The notes under the pieces were generated by a model that saw only the letters and a list, made by a program, of their open reading frames with translations, made no database searches and was not told where the DNA came from. A stretch of 64,000 nt of DNA from Agromyces sp. H17E-10 (GTDB lineage: Bacteria; Actinomycetota; Actinomycetes; Actinomycetales; Microbacteriaceae). A program made the translations under genes and the position numbers. Numbering within the stretch: the stretch's first letter is position 1; every line of letters starts with the position of its first letter. The stretch spans positions 806,001 to 870,000 of the forward strand of contig NZ_CP095042.1 of assembly GCF_022919715.1 (NCBI RefSeq). Direction: 5' to 3'. Shown piece after piece: positions 38,913 through 47,569 of this stretch.

Positions 38913-39679
38913 CCGCACCCGTGCGCTCGGTCATCGTCACCGGGGCCGGCACGGGCATCGGGCGGGCGACCGCCCGCGCCCTGCTCGACGCCGGCTTCGG
39001 CGTCACCCTCGCGGGGCGCCGAACCGGTCCGCTCGAGGAGGCCGCCGCCGCGACGGGCGACGACAGCTCGAGGCATCCCGCCGCCCTCGTCGTGCCCTGC
39101 GACGTGACCGTGCCCGAGCAGGTCGATGCGCTCGTCGCCGCGCACGTCGAGCGGTTCGGGCGCCTCGACGTGCTCGTGAACAACGCGGGCGTGCCCGGAC
39201 CGGCGGCCGACATCGGCGAGCTGCGCCCCGACGACTGGGCCGAGGTCGTCGCCGTCAATCTCACGGGCGCCGTGCTCTGCGCCGGGGCGGCGTTCCGCCA
39301 GATGGTTGCTCAGCGCCCGAGCGGCGGACGCATCATCGACAACGGCTCGATCGCCGCGCACTCGCCGCGGCCGAAGTCGGTCGCGTACACGACGACGAAG
39401 CACGCGATCGCCGGACTCTCGAAGTCGATCGAGCTCGACGGGCGGCCCTATGGCATCAGCTGCACGCAGCTCGACGTCGGCAACGCGCGCACCGAACTGC
39501 TGGACGGCTTCGTCGGCGAGGGCGCCCTGCAACCCGATGGGCGACGCCTGGTCGAGCCGACGATGGACGTGGCGATCGTCGCCGGTCTCATCGCGCAGCT
39601 CGCGAGCCTGCCCGCCGAGGCGAGCGTGCCGCAGTTGACCGCGACCGCCGCCGGCATGCCCTTCGTCGGCCGCGGCTGA
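38909..39679 (+). CDS. Short-chain dehydrogenase/reductase
   Basis: 256 residues, classical SDR: cofactor loop [12 protein letters not shown] (residue about 11), NNAGVPGP (about 91), catalytic Ser in [10 protein letters not shown] and Tyr/Lys in AYTTTKHA (about 158). Translationally coupled to xdhC (ATGA overlap) and last in the xdh operon, so it may act on a purine-derived or aldehyde substrate; substrate unknown. Followed by a long imperfect hairpin that may end the operon. Confidence 0.85.
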   Translation: MTAPVRSVIVTGAGTGIGRATARALLDAGFGVTLAGRRTGPLEEAAAATGDDSSRHPAALVVPCDVTVPEQVDALVAAHVERFGRLDVLVNNAGVPGPAADIGELRPDDWAEVVAVNLTGAVLCAGAAFRQMVAQRPSGGRIIDNGSIAAHSPRPKSVAYTTTKHAIAGLSKSIELDGRPYGISCTQLDVGNARTELLDGFVGEGALQPDGRRLVEPTMDVAIVAGLIAQLASLPAEASVPQLTATAAGMPFVGRG

Positions 39680-39719
39680 CCCGCCCGGCGTGCTAGCCCG
39701 CGCCCCACGCGAATCGCCA

Positions 39720-39792
39720 GTGTAGGAAGAACTGGCGCACCCCCGGAGTGTCGCGCACCGACACGCCGCCCCTGCGCCAGAAGTTCCTACAC
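39720..39792. repeat. 73-nt two-stem palindromic element
   Basis: Outer arms GTGTAGGAAGAACTGGCGCA (39720-39739) and TGCGCCAGAAGTTCCTACAC (39773-39792) pair with a short central mismatch; inner arms GTGTCG and CGACAC enclose CGCAC. Flanks GCGAATC / GAATCGCG extend the symmetry. Lies between the convergent SDR and MFS genes. Could be a terminator but is far longer than needed; looks like a small mobile palindrome. Confidence 0.7.
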
Positions 39793-39811
39793 AAGAATCG
39801 CGACCGCGGCG

Positions 39812-41050
39812 TCAGTCCGTCGCGACGGTCGGCCGGCGACGCAGCGCGAGCGGCAGCGTCGCGAGCGAGATGGCGCCCGCGACGAGGAACGCGACGCTGA
39901 ACGACGACCCCGTCGCGATCACGCCGACGACGATCGCGCCGATGCCGCTGCCCGCGTCGAAGCCGATGTTCCAGACCGCACTCGCGAAGACCGACTGGTT
40001 CGGCTGCACCACGGCGAACGCCTCGCCCATGGTGAGGTTCTGCAGCGCTCCGTAGCTCACCCCGACGAACGCCAGCCCGACGAGGAGCGGCGCGGTCGCG
40101 GCATCCAGAGCGCCACCGGGACCGACTGCGGGACTTGAACCCGCAACTTCCCCAAGCCCGACGACGGCCCACGCCACGAGCCCGAGCCCGGCCGTCGTCG
40201 CGACGATGAACGGCCAGAGCAGCTGGTGCGTCCCGTACCGGTCGGCGAGTCCACCGACGAGCCACCGGGTGAGCGCGGCCATGCCGGTGAACAGCGCGAG
40301 CCCGAACGTCACGGCGACGGCGTTGTCCGTGACCTGCGGGGTGAACGTGATGAGCGCGCCGCCCGCGAGCGTGACGCCGAGCAGGATCCCGACGGGCGCG
40401 AACAGGGCGCGCAACGCGGCGCCCCGCCCGACCTGATGCACGTGCTTGGAGGCCGAAGCCGCGGCGGCCGCCTGCTCCGCGTGACGGGCGTGCAGGCGGC
40501 GGGCGAGCCTGACCGCGGGCACGATGCCGACGAGCGGCAGCGCCCCCGCGACGAACACCCACCCATAGCCGAACGTCTGAGCGACCCAGGGCGCCAGCGG
40601 CAGCAGCAGCAACTGCGGCCCGGCGATCGCGAGGCCGAACGCACCGATCGCGCGCCCGCGGCGTGCAGGTTCGACGAGGTCGGCGACCGCGCCCGACCCC
40701 GCGACGGTGAGCACGGCGAAGCCCGCTCCGCGGACGGCCGAGACGGCGAGCACCGCGACGAGATCGTTCGAGGCGAGCAGCGCGAGCGACGGGGCCCCGA
40801 GTAGCACGAGCCCCGCGACGAGCACGGGCCCCCAGCCGAGCCGGCGCAACGCCGCCGGCACGAACACCTGGAACAGCACCGTCGAGAGCATGAAGACGCC
40901 CGTGACGAGGCCGGCACCCGCGGCATCCGCTCCGCCCGTCACCGCCCACTGCGGAGCGACGGGCAGCAGCACCGCATACCCCGAGAAGCCCGCCGCGACC
41001 ATCGTCAGCAGGGCGGGCATGCCGGGCGCGCGCCAGACCGAATGCGTCAC
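39812..41050 (-). CDS. MFS transporter
   Basis: 412-residue, 12-helix major facilitator of the exporter kind (AVSAVRGAGFAVLTVAGSGAVADLVEPARRGRAIGAFGL region about 95-133, WLVGGLADRYGTHQLLWPF about 245 as motif A of the second half). Substrate unknown. At residues about 300-315 the sequence GLGEVAGSSPAVGPGG replaces what should be a membrane segment boundary; it is encoded by a perfect copy of a tRNA T-arm (40127-40145, read on the minus strand). The frame remains open. Confidence 0.85.
   Translation of the reverse strand: MTHSVWRAPGMPALLTMVAAGFSGYAVLLPVAPQWAVTGGADAAGAGLVTGVFMLSTVLFQVFVPAALRRLGWGPVLVAGLVLLGAPSLALLASNDLVAVLAVSAVRGAGFAVLTVAGSGAVADLVEPARRGRAIGAFGLAIAGPQLLLLPLAPWVAQTFGYGWVFVAGALPLVGIVPAVRLARRLHARHAEQAAAAASASKHVHQVGRGAALRALFAPVGILLGVTLAGGALITFTPQVTDNAVAVTFGLALFTGMAALTRWLVGGLADRYGTHQLLWPFIVATTAGLGLVAWAVVGLGEVAGSSPAVGPGGALDAATAPLLVGLAFVGVSYGALQNLTMGEAFAVVQPNQSVFASAVWNIGFDAGSGIGAIVVGVIATGSSFSVAFLVAGAISLATLPLALRRRPTVATD
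40127..40145 (-). other. tRNA 3'-part (T-arm) remnant inside the MFS gene
   Basis: On the minus strand TGCGGGTTCAAGTCCCGCA has the perfect 5-bp T-stem GCGGG/CCCGC around TTCAAGT. No matching acceptor 5' strand, D-arm or anticodon arm is found in the 80 bases upstream, so this is a fragment, not a tRNA gene. Confidence 0.6.
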
Positions 41051-41169
41051 GTGCGTTCCTCTTTCTCATGTGTGCATTACCGGCGGCGACCGCGCAGGCG
41101 GGCTGATCCGTTGCGGATGCCTCGCGCCGAGGCATCCCGAATCACCCTGCCGCACGCGAATCGGCCCGA

Positions 41170-41198
41170 CCCGGACCGCACACGGAGTGCGGACCGGG
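41170..41198 (-). terminator. Hairpin downstream of the purine permease
   Basis: CCCGGACCGCAC (41170-41181), 5-nt loop, GTGCGGACCGGG (41187-41198): 12-bp stem with one mismatch, beginning 30 bases after the permease stop on the minus strand. No U-tract. Confidence 0.55.
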
Positions 41199-41227
41199 CC
41201 AGGCCGTCGTCGTGGAGCCGGCTGCGT

Positions 41228-42820
41228 CTAGCCTGCCAGCATCGCCTCGATCGGTCCGCGCACGAAGTAGAGCGCGAAGCCCGCCGAGACGACCCACATG
41301 AGCCAGTGCACCTTGTTGGCGCGGCCCGAGAGGGCGTTCACGAGCGTCCACGAGATGAAGCCGACGCCGATGCCGTTCGCGATCGAGTAGGTCAGCGGCA
41401 TCGTCACGATCGTGAGGAACGCCGGCAGCGCGACCGCGAAGTTCGAGAACTTGATCTCCTTGATCTGCGCCATCATCATCGCACCGACGACGACGAGGGC
41501 GGCCGAGCCGACCTCGATCGGCACCACGAGGGTGAGCGGCGTGAGGAACATCGAGAGCAGGAACAGCACGCCGACGACGAGCGACGCGACGCCCGAACGG
41601 GCGCCCTCGCCGATGCCCGAGGCGCTGTCGACGTAGACCGTGTTCGACGACGTCGACGTGGCGCCGCCCGCGACCGCACCGAGACCCTCGACGACGAACG
41701 CCGAGCGCAGGCGCGGGAACGTGCCGTCCTTGTGGGCGAGGCCGGCGTTCTTCGCGAGACCGGTCATGGTGCCCATCGCGTCGAAGAAGTTCGAGAACAC
41801 GAGGGTGAAGACGAGCATCGTCGCGCTCAGCACGCCGATGCGGCTGAACGCACCGAACAGGTCGAACTGGCCGACGAGCCCGAAGTCGGGCACGGTCACC
41901 CATGAGGCGGGCAGCTCGGGGATCGTCATGTGCCAGCCGTTCGGGTCCTCGAACGAGGGGCCGAGGTTCAGGATGGCCTGCGCGATGATCGCAACGATCG
42001 TCGTCGAGACGATGCCGATGAGGATGCCGCCGGGCACGCGCCGCGCGACCAGGATGCCGATCGTGAGGAGGCCGAGCAGGAAGATCAGCGTCGGCACCGA
42101 CGTGATCGATCCGGCGTCGCCGAGCTGCACGGGCGGGCCGCCCGGGGTGCGGTTGACGAAGCCCGAGTCGACGAAGCCGATGAAGGCTATGAACAGGCCG
42201 ATGCCGACCGTGATCGCGGCCTTGAGCGCCTGCGGCACGGCCTTGAAGATCGCGGTCCGGGCGCCGGTGGCACCGAGCAGCACGATGATGATGCCGTTGA
42301 TGACGACGAGGCCCATGGCCTCGGGCCAGGTGACCTGCCCGACGACCGAGACCGCGAGGAACGAGTTGATGCCGAGGCCGGCCGCGAGCGCGAACGGCAG
42401 TCGCGCGAAGACGCCGAACAGGATCGTCATGACGCCGGCGGTGAGGCCGGTCGCCGCGCCGACCATGGCCGGGTTGAGCACGTTGCCGTCGACGTCGGGC
42501 ACGTTGCCGAGGATGAGCGGGTTGAGGATGACGATGTAGGCCATCGTGACGAAGGTCACGATGCCGCCGCGGAACTCCCGGGCGAGGGTCGAGCCGCGCC
42601 GCGAGATCTCGAAGAACCGGTCGAAGGCGTTCTTGGGCTCGGCGTCGACCGTCGTCGTCGCGCCCGTGGGCAACGGGTTCGGCACGCTCGCGACGGCGAA
42701 CGTGTCGAGCGACGGCTCGGTGCGGGCCTCGAGGTTGGGGGTTGGGGAATCTGCAGTCCCGGCGGTGCCGTCGGACTGCGTCACGGCGGCGTCATCGCCG
42801 GCGCGCGTTGTCGAATCCAT
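41228..42820 (-). CDS. NCS2/AzgA-type purine permease
   Basis: 530-residue inner-membrane transporter with about 13 helices, of the adenine/guanine/hypoxanthine (AzgA-like) branch of the NCS2 family. Motifs: TFVTMAYIVILNPLILG (about residue 88), LPFALAAGLGINSFLAV (about 140), FTLVFSNFFDAMGTMTGLA (about 345) and GGATSTSSNTVYVDSASGIGEGARSG region (about 385, the NCS2 signature). The first 60 residues are a polar, probably cytoplasmic tail. Near the purine catabolic genes, so it should import hypoxanthine, guanine or xanthine. Divergent from the HTH-TOBE regulator; tandem operator 151 bp before its start. Confidence 0.92.
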   Translation of the reverse strand: MDSTTRAGDDAAVTQSDGTAGTADSPTPNLEARTEPSLDTFAVASVPNPLPTGATTTVDAEPKNAFDRFFEISRRGSTLAREFRGGIVTFVTMAYIVILNPLILGNVPDVDGNVLNPAMVGAATGLTAGVMTILFGVFARLPFALAAGLGINSFLAVSVVGQVTWPEAMGLVVINGIIIVLLGATGARTAIFKAVPQALKAAITVGIGLFIAFIGFVDSGFVNRTPGGPPVQLGDAGSITSVPTLIFLLGLLTIGILVARRVPGGILIGIVSTTIVAIIAQAILNLGPSFEDPNGWHMTIPELPASWVTVPDFGLVGQFDLFGAFSRIGVLSATMLVFTLVFSNFFDAMGTMTGLAKNAGLAHKDGTFPRLRSAFVVEGLGAVAGGATSTSSNTVYVDSASGIGEGARSGVASLVVGVLFLLSMFLTPLTLVVPIEVGSAALVVVGAMMMAQIKEIKFSNFAVALPAFLTIVTMPLTYSIANGIGVGFISWTLVNALSGRANKVHWLMWVVSAGFALYFVRGPIEAMLAG

Positions 42821-42970
42821 GAGAGGGCTTCCTTGCTGTTGAACGCCGGCGCGGTGGACTCCCCGGGGTACCGGGTGGATCTCCGTTGATCCGACTCATG
42901 GGTGGCCGCACGGTCGTCAGGGTTCCTGCGGCGGCCGGGTTCGAAGCTAGCAGTCGGTCGGGCCCGCGTC

Positions 42971-43006
42971 TAGAGATTTTCGGAATCGCGCTTCCACATT
43001 ATGGAT
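42971..43006. promoter_or_regulatory. Tandem TTYCR-N5-YGGAA operator between purine permease and modR
   Basis: TTCCA-CATTA-TGGAT (42992-43006) and, 21 bp away, TAGAG-ATTTT-CGGAA (42971-42985, right arm perfect). 44 bp before the modR ATG and 151 bp before the permease start. A separate short palindrome CCGC-AGAT-GCGG (43023-43034) just before modR may be that regulator's own site. Confidence 0.6.
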
Positions 43007-43049
43007 ATCGGAATTGCGCCTCCGCAGATGCGGCGATATCGTGTGGTTC

Positions 43050-43457
43050 ATGACGCACTATCGGATCAGTGAGGCCGCCGAGTTGCTCGGCGTGAGCGAC
43101 GACACCGTGCGCCGGTGGGTGCACGACGGCGCACTGAGCTCCACGAAGGACGGTGCGGGTCTCCAGGTCGTGCCCGGCGCCGAGCTCGCCGAGCGGGCGA
43201 AGGCGGTCGCCGCCGCCGTCGCCGACCGCAGCCACGTGCGCCGCAGCGCACGCAACCGCTTCGTCGGCTTGGTGACCGACGTGCAGATCGACGGGCTCAT
43301 GGCCCAGGTCGAGCTGCAGTGCGGGCCGCACCGCGTCGTCTCGCTCATGTCCGCCGAGGCGGCGCGCGAGCTGCGGCTCGAGGTCGGCTCGCGCGGCGTC
43401 GCCGTGGTCAAGGCGACCACGGTCATCATCGAGACCGAGAAGGATGCTTCGCAATGA
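43050..43457 (+). CDS. HTH-TOBE molybdate-responsive regulator
   Basis: 135 residues: an excisionase/MerR-type helix-turn-helix (YRISEAAELLGVSDDTVRRWVHDGAL, positions 4-29) followed by a single molybdate-binding TOBE (Mop) domain (SARNRFVGLVTDVQIDGLMAQVEL from about 70, VSLMSAEAARELRLEVGSRGVAVVKATTVII to the end). This is a different build from ModE, which has a LysR-like wHTH and two Mop domains. ATG 43050; stop overlaps modA ATG by four, so it is the first gene of modR-modABC. Expected to adjust molybdate uptake. Confidence 0.88.
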   Translation: MTHYRISEAAELLGVSDDTVRRWVHDGALSSTKDGAGLQVVPGAELAERAKAVAAAVADRSHVRRSARNRFVGLVTDVQIDGLMAQVELQCGPHRVVSLMSAEAARELRLEVGSRGVAVVKATTVIIETEKDASQ

Positions 43458-44284
43458 CCCGTCCCCGCCACCTGCTGCCCGTCGTGATCGGCCTCGCCGC
43501 GCTCGCCCTCACGGGGTGCGCCTCGGGCGCCGGCGACTCGACCACGGAGCCGAGCGCCGCACCGACCGCCGCGACCGACGACCTCGGCGGTGAACTCACG
43601 ATCTTCGCGGCAGCCTCGCTCGGCGGCGCCTTCGACGAGCTCGCGACGGAGTTCGAGGCCGCGCACCCCGGGCTCGACGTCGTGCCGATCACGTACGACG
43701 GATCGTCGGTGCTCGCGACCCAGCTCATCGAGGGCGCCTCGGCCGACGTGTTCGCCTCGGCCGACGAGAAGAACATGACGAAGGTGGTCGACGCAGGCCT
43801 CGCCGACGAGCCAGTCGACTTCGCGACCAACGTGCTCGAGATCGCGGTCGCCCCGGACAACCCGCTCGGCATCGCGGGGCTCGACGACCTCGCCGACGGC
43901 GCGGCGACGGGCGCCGACGGCGGCCCGATCACGGTCGTCGTCTGCGCGCCCGAGGTGCCGTGCGGCAACGCGGCGCAGACGCTCATCGCCGATGCGGGCA
44001 TCACGGTCACCCCCGCGAGCGAGGAGCAGAACGTCACCGCGGTGCTCACCAAGGTGAAGGCAGGCGAGGCCGACGCCGGACTCGTCTACGTCACCGACGT
44101 GCGGGCGGCCGGCGACGCCGTCGCGGGCGTCGAGATCGACGACGCGGATGCCGCGACCAACGTCTACCCGCTCGCGGCCCTGACCGACGCGCCGAACCCC
44201 GACGCCGCCGCTGCGTTCGTGGAGTTCGTCGCGTCGGAGGCGGGGCAGCAGGTGCTCGCCTCGTTCGGCTTCGGAGCGCCGTGA
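43454..44284 (+). CDS. modA: Molybdate ABC transporter substrate-binding lipoprotein
   Basis: 276 residues. Lipoprotein signal: basic MTRPR, hydrophobic LLPVVIGLAALALTG and lipobox LTGC (Cys about 22), then a Ser/Thr/Ala linker. Mature part is ModA-like: LTIFAAASLGGAFDEL (oxyanion Ser), YDGSSVLATQLIEGASADVFASAD (about 80), AGEADAGLVYVTDVRA (about 208) and the C-terminal FVEFVASEAGQQVLASFGF. Overlaps both neighbours by four bases. Confidence 0.95.
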   Translation: MTRPRHLLPVVIGLAALALTGCASGAGDSTTEPSAAPTAATDDLGGELTIFAAASLGGAFDELATEFEAAHPGLDVVPITYDGSSVLATQLIEGASADVFASADEKNMTKVVDAGLADEPVDFATNVLEIAVAPDNPLGIAGLDDLADGAATGADGGPITVVVCAPEVPCGNAAQTLIADAGITVTPASEEQNVTAVLTKVKAGEADAGLVYVTDVRAAGDAVAGVEIDDADAATNVYPLAALTDAPNPDAAAAFVEFVASEAGQQVLASFGFGAP

Positions 44285-45135
44285 CGCAGACGGCGGCATC
44301 CCGCTCGCTGACGGCGCCGCCCGCGCGCCGCGACGCCACCCGCGTCGCGGCGCGCTTCCCGCTGTGGCTCTACGTGCCCGCGGCGATCGGCGCCGCCGTG
44401 CTCGTGCTGCCGTTCGCCGCACTGTTCGCCCGGCTCGACTGGGTCGGCGTGCCCGCCGCGATCACCTCGCCCGAGGCGCTGCAGGCCCTCGGCCTGTCGC
44501 TGACGACGGCCTCGATCGCGACCGCCGTGTGCATCGTGCTCGGCGTGCCCCTCGCCCTCGTCATCGCCCGGTCGGGCCCAGCCCTCGCCGCCGTGCTGCG
44601 CACGCTCACGACGCTGCCGCTCGTGCTGCCGCCGCTCGTCGGCGGCATCGCGCTGCTCGCACTCCTCGGCCGGCAGGGCCTCTTCGGCGACGCGCTCGCG
44701 GCGTTCGGGCTCCGCGTCCCGTTCACGACCACGGCCGTCGTCATCGCGCAGACGTTCGTCGCGCTGCCGTTCCTCGTGATCTCGGTCGAGGGCGCGCTCC
44801 GCACCGCGGGCACGCGGTACGAGCTCGTCGCCGCCGGGCTCGGCGCGAGCAGGTGGACGGTGTTCCGGCGAATCACGCTGCCGCTCGTCGCGCCCGGCCT
44901 CGTCGCCGGCACCGTGCTGTGCTTCGCCCGCGCGCTCGGCGAGTTCGGCGCAACCGCCCTGTTCGCCGGCAACTCGGCGGGCACGACCCGCACGATGCCG
45001 CTCGCGATCTACACGGCCTTCAACGGCGCGGGCGTCGAGGAGGACACGGCGATCGCCCTCTCACTCATGCTCATCCTCGTCGCGATCGGGGTGCTGCTGC
45101 TCATGCGCGGCTGGCGGGCGGACGCCCCGCGATGA
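44281..45135 (+). CDS. modB: Molybdate ABC transporter permease
   Basis: 284 residues, six helices. The EAA loop binding the ATPase is ELVAAGLGASRWTVFRRITLPL (about residues 181-202), with LGEFGATALFAGN (about 220) typical of ModB/CysT. GTG 44281 overlaps modA by four bases and its stop overlaps modC by four. Confidence 0.95.
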   Translation: MTQTAASRSLTAPPARRDATRVAARFPLWLYVPAAIGAAVLVLPFAALFARLDWVGVPAAITSPEALQALGLSLTTASIATAVCIVLGVPLALVIARSGPALAAVLRTLTTLPLVLPPLVGGIALLALLGRQGLFGDALAAFGLRVPFTTTAVVIAQTFVALPFLVISVEGALRTAGTRYELVAAGLGASRWTVFRRITLPLVAPGLVAGTVLCFARALGEFGATALFAGNSAGTTRTMPLAIYTAFNGAGVEEDTAIALSLMLILVAIGVLLLMRGWRADAPR

Positions 45136-46400
45136 GCGTGCCCACTCCCCCGAACGCCCGCGTCCTCATCCCGCCGGGCCCAGTGTCCACGCCGCCGACG
45201 CAGGCCCTCGACGTCGACGTGCAGGTCGCCGCCGGCACGTTCCGGCTCGAGGCCCGACTCCTCGTCGAGCCGGGCGACGTGCTCGCCGTGCTCGGGCCGA
45301 ACGGCTCGGGCAAGTCGACCCTGCTCGGCGCGATCGCGGGCCACCTCGAGCCGAACGTCGGGCGGGTCCTGCTCGGCGAGCGCGTGCTCACCGACCTCGG
45401 CGACGGGCGACGCATCGTGCTGCCGCCCGCCGATCGCCGGGTGGGCCTGCTCGGACAGCACGGCCTCGTCTTCCCCCACCTGACCGCCCGCGAGAACATC
45501 GCCTTCGGCGCGCGTGCCCGCGGCGTGCCCGCCCGCACGGCGCGCGCTGCCGCCGACGACTGGCTCGCCCGCGTCGGACTCGAGGGCCTCGGCGACCGTC
45601 GACCGGCCGCGCTCTCCGGCGGGCAGCAGCAGCGCGTCGCCCTCGCGCGAACCCTCGCCGCCGAACCCGAGGCGCTCCTGCTCGACGAGCCGTTCGCCGC
45701 GCTCGACGTCGAGGCCGCGGCATCCATGCGGCGGCTCGTCGCCGACGAGCTCGCTCGGCTCGAGGTTCCGGCAGTGCTCGTCACCCACGACCCGCTCGAC
45801 GCGATCGTGCTCGCCCGGCGGGCGGCGATCCTGCACGACGGCGCGATCGTCGACGAGGGCCCGACGGGCGAGGTGCTGGGGCACCCGCGCACGCCGTTCA
45901 TCGCCGCCCTCGCCGGCGTGAACCTCGTGACGGGCGTCGCCGCCGCACGCGACCGCCTCATCGCCGACGGGCTCGAGCTGCGCGGAGTCGGCGTGCTGCA
46001 CATCGGATCGGCCGCCTCGGCGGTGTTCAGCCCTGGCGCCGTGCACGTCGGTCCCGCAGGTTCCGACCAAGCCGAGCGGGATGCCGCCGGCCGCGATGGA
46101 CTCGGCGCCGAGGCATCCGGGCGCACCGACCGGGATGCCGCGGTCCGAGCCGGGCTCGGGTCCGAGGCATCCGCATCGCCGTCGATGCCCGCTGCAGGAC
46201 CGGACCGACCGAACCGCTGGACCGGCACGGTCTCGCTCGTCGAGCCGGCCCCTGGCGGCGTTCGCATCCGCATCGCCGAGCACCCCGGGCTCGCCGTCGA
46301 CGTGCCGTCGTCACGCGCGGTCGCGCTCGACCTCCGCAACGGTTCGCGACTCGCCTTCAGCGTCGCCGCGGGTGACGTCTCGGTGCGCGCGGAGTCCTGA
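45132..46400 (+). CDS. modC: Molybdate ABC transporter ATP-binding protein
   Basis: 422 residues. Walker A GPNGSGKST (about residue 57), Q-loop LLGQHGLVFP, signature LSGGQQQRVALARTL (about 160), Walker B EALLLDEPFAALD (about 180) and switch His in VTHDP. A C-terminal TOBE domain (WTGTVSLVEPAPGGVRIRI) is separated from the ATPase by a 50-residue low-complexity insert (about 315-360) with repeated AERDAAGRDGLGAEAS / RDAAVRAGLGSEAS units, encoded by alternating ggatgcc and ggcatcc words. Followed directly by a CTCCG-TTTG-CGGAG hairpin (46401-46414). Confidence 0.93.
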   Translation: MSVPTPPNARVLIPPGPVSTPPTQALDVDVQVAAGTFRLEARLLVEPGDVLAVLGPNGSGKSTLLGAIAGHLEPNVGRVLLGERVLTDLGDGRRIVLPPADRRVGLLGQHGLVFPHLTARENIAFGARARGVPARTARAAADDWLARVGLEGLGDRRPAALSGGQQQRVALARTLAAEPEALLLDEPFAALDVEAAASMRRLVADELARLEVPAVLVTHDPLDAIVLARRAAILHDGAIVDEGPTGEVLGHPRTPFIAALAGVNLVTGVAAARDRLIADGLELRGVGVLHIGSAASAVFSPGAVHVGPAGSDQAERDAAGRDGLGAEASGRTDRDAAVRAGLGSEASASPSMPAAGPDRPNRWTGTVSLVEPAPGGVRIRIAEHPGLAVDVPSSRAVALDLRNGSRLAFSVAAGDVSVRAES

Positions 46401-46414
46401 CTCCGTTTGCGGAG
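46401..46414 (+). terminator. Short hairpin right after modC
   Basis: CTCCG-TTTG-CGGAG, perfect 5-bp stem and 4-nt loop starting one base after the modC stop. Weak as a terminator; also resembles the regulon motif but has a 4-base spacer and CTCCG/CGGAG arms. Confidence 0.35.
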
Positions 46415-46462
46415 CCGCGCAGCGGCGGTGTTACCGTAGTGGCCGACACGAGGGGGTGACCG

Positions 46463-47563
46463 ATGACGACGACCGTTCCGACACGCGATGACGCGACGGG
46501 GCGCCCTCGCGCGCGCCGGCTGCCCTCGACCGGGCTCGTCACCGACCGCCTCGCTCGGCCGATGCGCGACCTCCGCATCTCGATCACCGACCGGTGCAAC
46601 TTCCGCTGCGTGTACTGCATGCCGAAGGCCGTCTTCGGGCGCGACTACGCGTTCCTCGACCGCGACGAATTGCTGAGCTTCGAGGAGATCACGCGCATCG
46701 CGCGGGTCGCCGCCGCGAACGGCGTCGAGAAGCTGCGCCTCACGGGCGGCGAACCTCTGCTGCGCCGCGGCGTCGAGTCGCTCATCGAGCAGCTCGCCGA
46801 ACTGCGCACGCCCGACGGGCGACCGCTCGAGATCGCCCTCACGACCAACGGCTCGGCCCTCGCGGTCAAGGCCGCATCGCTCAAGCAGGCGGGGCTCACC
46901 CGCGTCACGGTGTCGCTCGACTCGCTCGACGACGCGCGGTTCCAGGCGATGAACGACGTGCGGTTCCCGGTCTCGCGCGTGCTCGACGGCATCGACGCCG
47001 CGCACGAGGCTGGGCTCGGCCCGATCAAGCTCAACATGGTCGTCAAGCGCGGCCTCAACGACGACGAGATCCTGCCGATGGCCAGGCATTTCAAGGGAAC
47101 TCCGTACACCCTGAGGTTCATCGAGTACATGGACGTCGGCACGTCGAACGGCTGGTCGCTCGACGAGGTCGTGCCGTCGGCCGAGATCGTCGAGCGCATC
47201 GGCGCCGAGATGCCGCTCGAACCGCTCGGGGCGACCGCGCCCGGCGAGACCGCGACGCGCTGGCGGTACACCGACGGCGGCGGCGAGATCGGACTCATCT
47301 CGAGCGTGACGAACGCGTTCTGCGGCACCTGCAACCGCGCGCGAATCTCGACCGAGGGCAAGCTCTTCACGTGCCTGTTCGCCGACGAGGGGCACGACCT
47401 GCGGGCGCTCCTGCGCGGCGGCATCGACGACGAGGGGCTCTCTCTCGCGATGGCCGGCATCTGGGGCGCGCGCGATGACCGGTACAGCGAGATCCGCTCG
47501 ACGCTCACGCCCGAACTGCGGCTCGCGCGCCAGAAGGTCGAGATGAGCTACATCGGCGGGTGA
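46463..47563 (+). CDS. moaA: GTP 3',8-cyclase (molybdenum cofactor biosynthesis)
   Basis: 366 residues. Radical-SAM enzyme opening Moco synthesis from GTP. N-terminal [4Fe-4S] motif [10 protein letters not shown] (about residue 45), SAM-binding GGEPLLRRG (about 96), and the C-terminal second cluster [21 protein letters not shown] (about 290), and terminal YIGG with the double Gly that MoaA needs for activity. ATG 46463 behind gaggggg. Ends 6 bases from the convergent moaE gene. Confidence 0.96.
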   Translation: MTTTVPTRDDATGRPRARRLPSTGLVTDRLARPMRDLRISITDRCNFRCVYCMPKAVFGRDYAFLDRDELLSFEEITRIARVAAANGVEKLRLTGGEPLLRRGVESLIEQLAELRTPDGRPLEIALTTNGSALAVKAASLKQAGLTRVTVSLDSLDDARFQAMNDVRFPVSRVLDGIDAAHEAGLGPIKLNMVVKRGLNDDEILPMARHFKGTPYTLRFIEYMDVGTSNGWSLDEVVPSAEIVERIGAEMPLEPLGATAPGETATRWRYTDGGGEIGLISSVTNAFCGTCNRARISTEGKLFTCLFADEGHDLRALLRGGIDDEGLSLAMAGIWGARDDRYSEIRSTLTPELRLARQKVEMSYIGG

Positions 47564-47569
47564 GCCGGC

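Noticed and set aside
40080..40200. Complete tRNA gene on the minus strand
   Set aside because: Only the T-arm is present; no acceptor 5' strand, D-arm or anticodon arm upstream, and the segment lies inside an open transporter gene.
46401..46414. CTCCG-TTTG-CGGAG as a further site of the purine regulon in front of moaA
   Set aside because: Spacer is four instead of five bases, arms are CTCCG/CGGAG, and there is no second site 21 bp away; better read as a small hairpin after modC.
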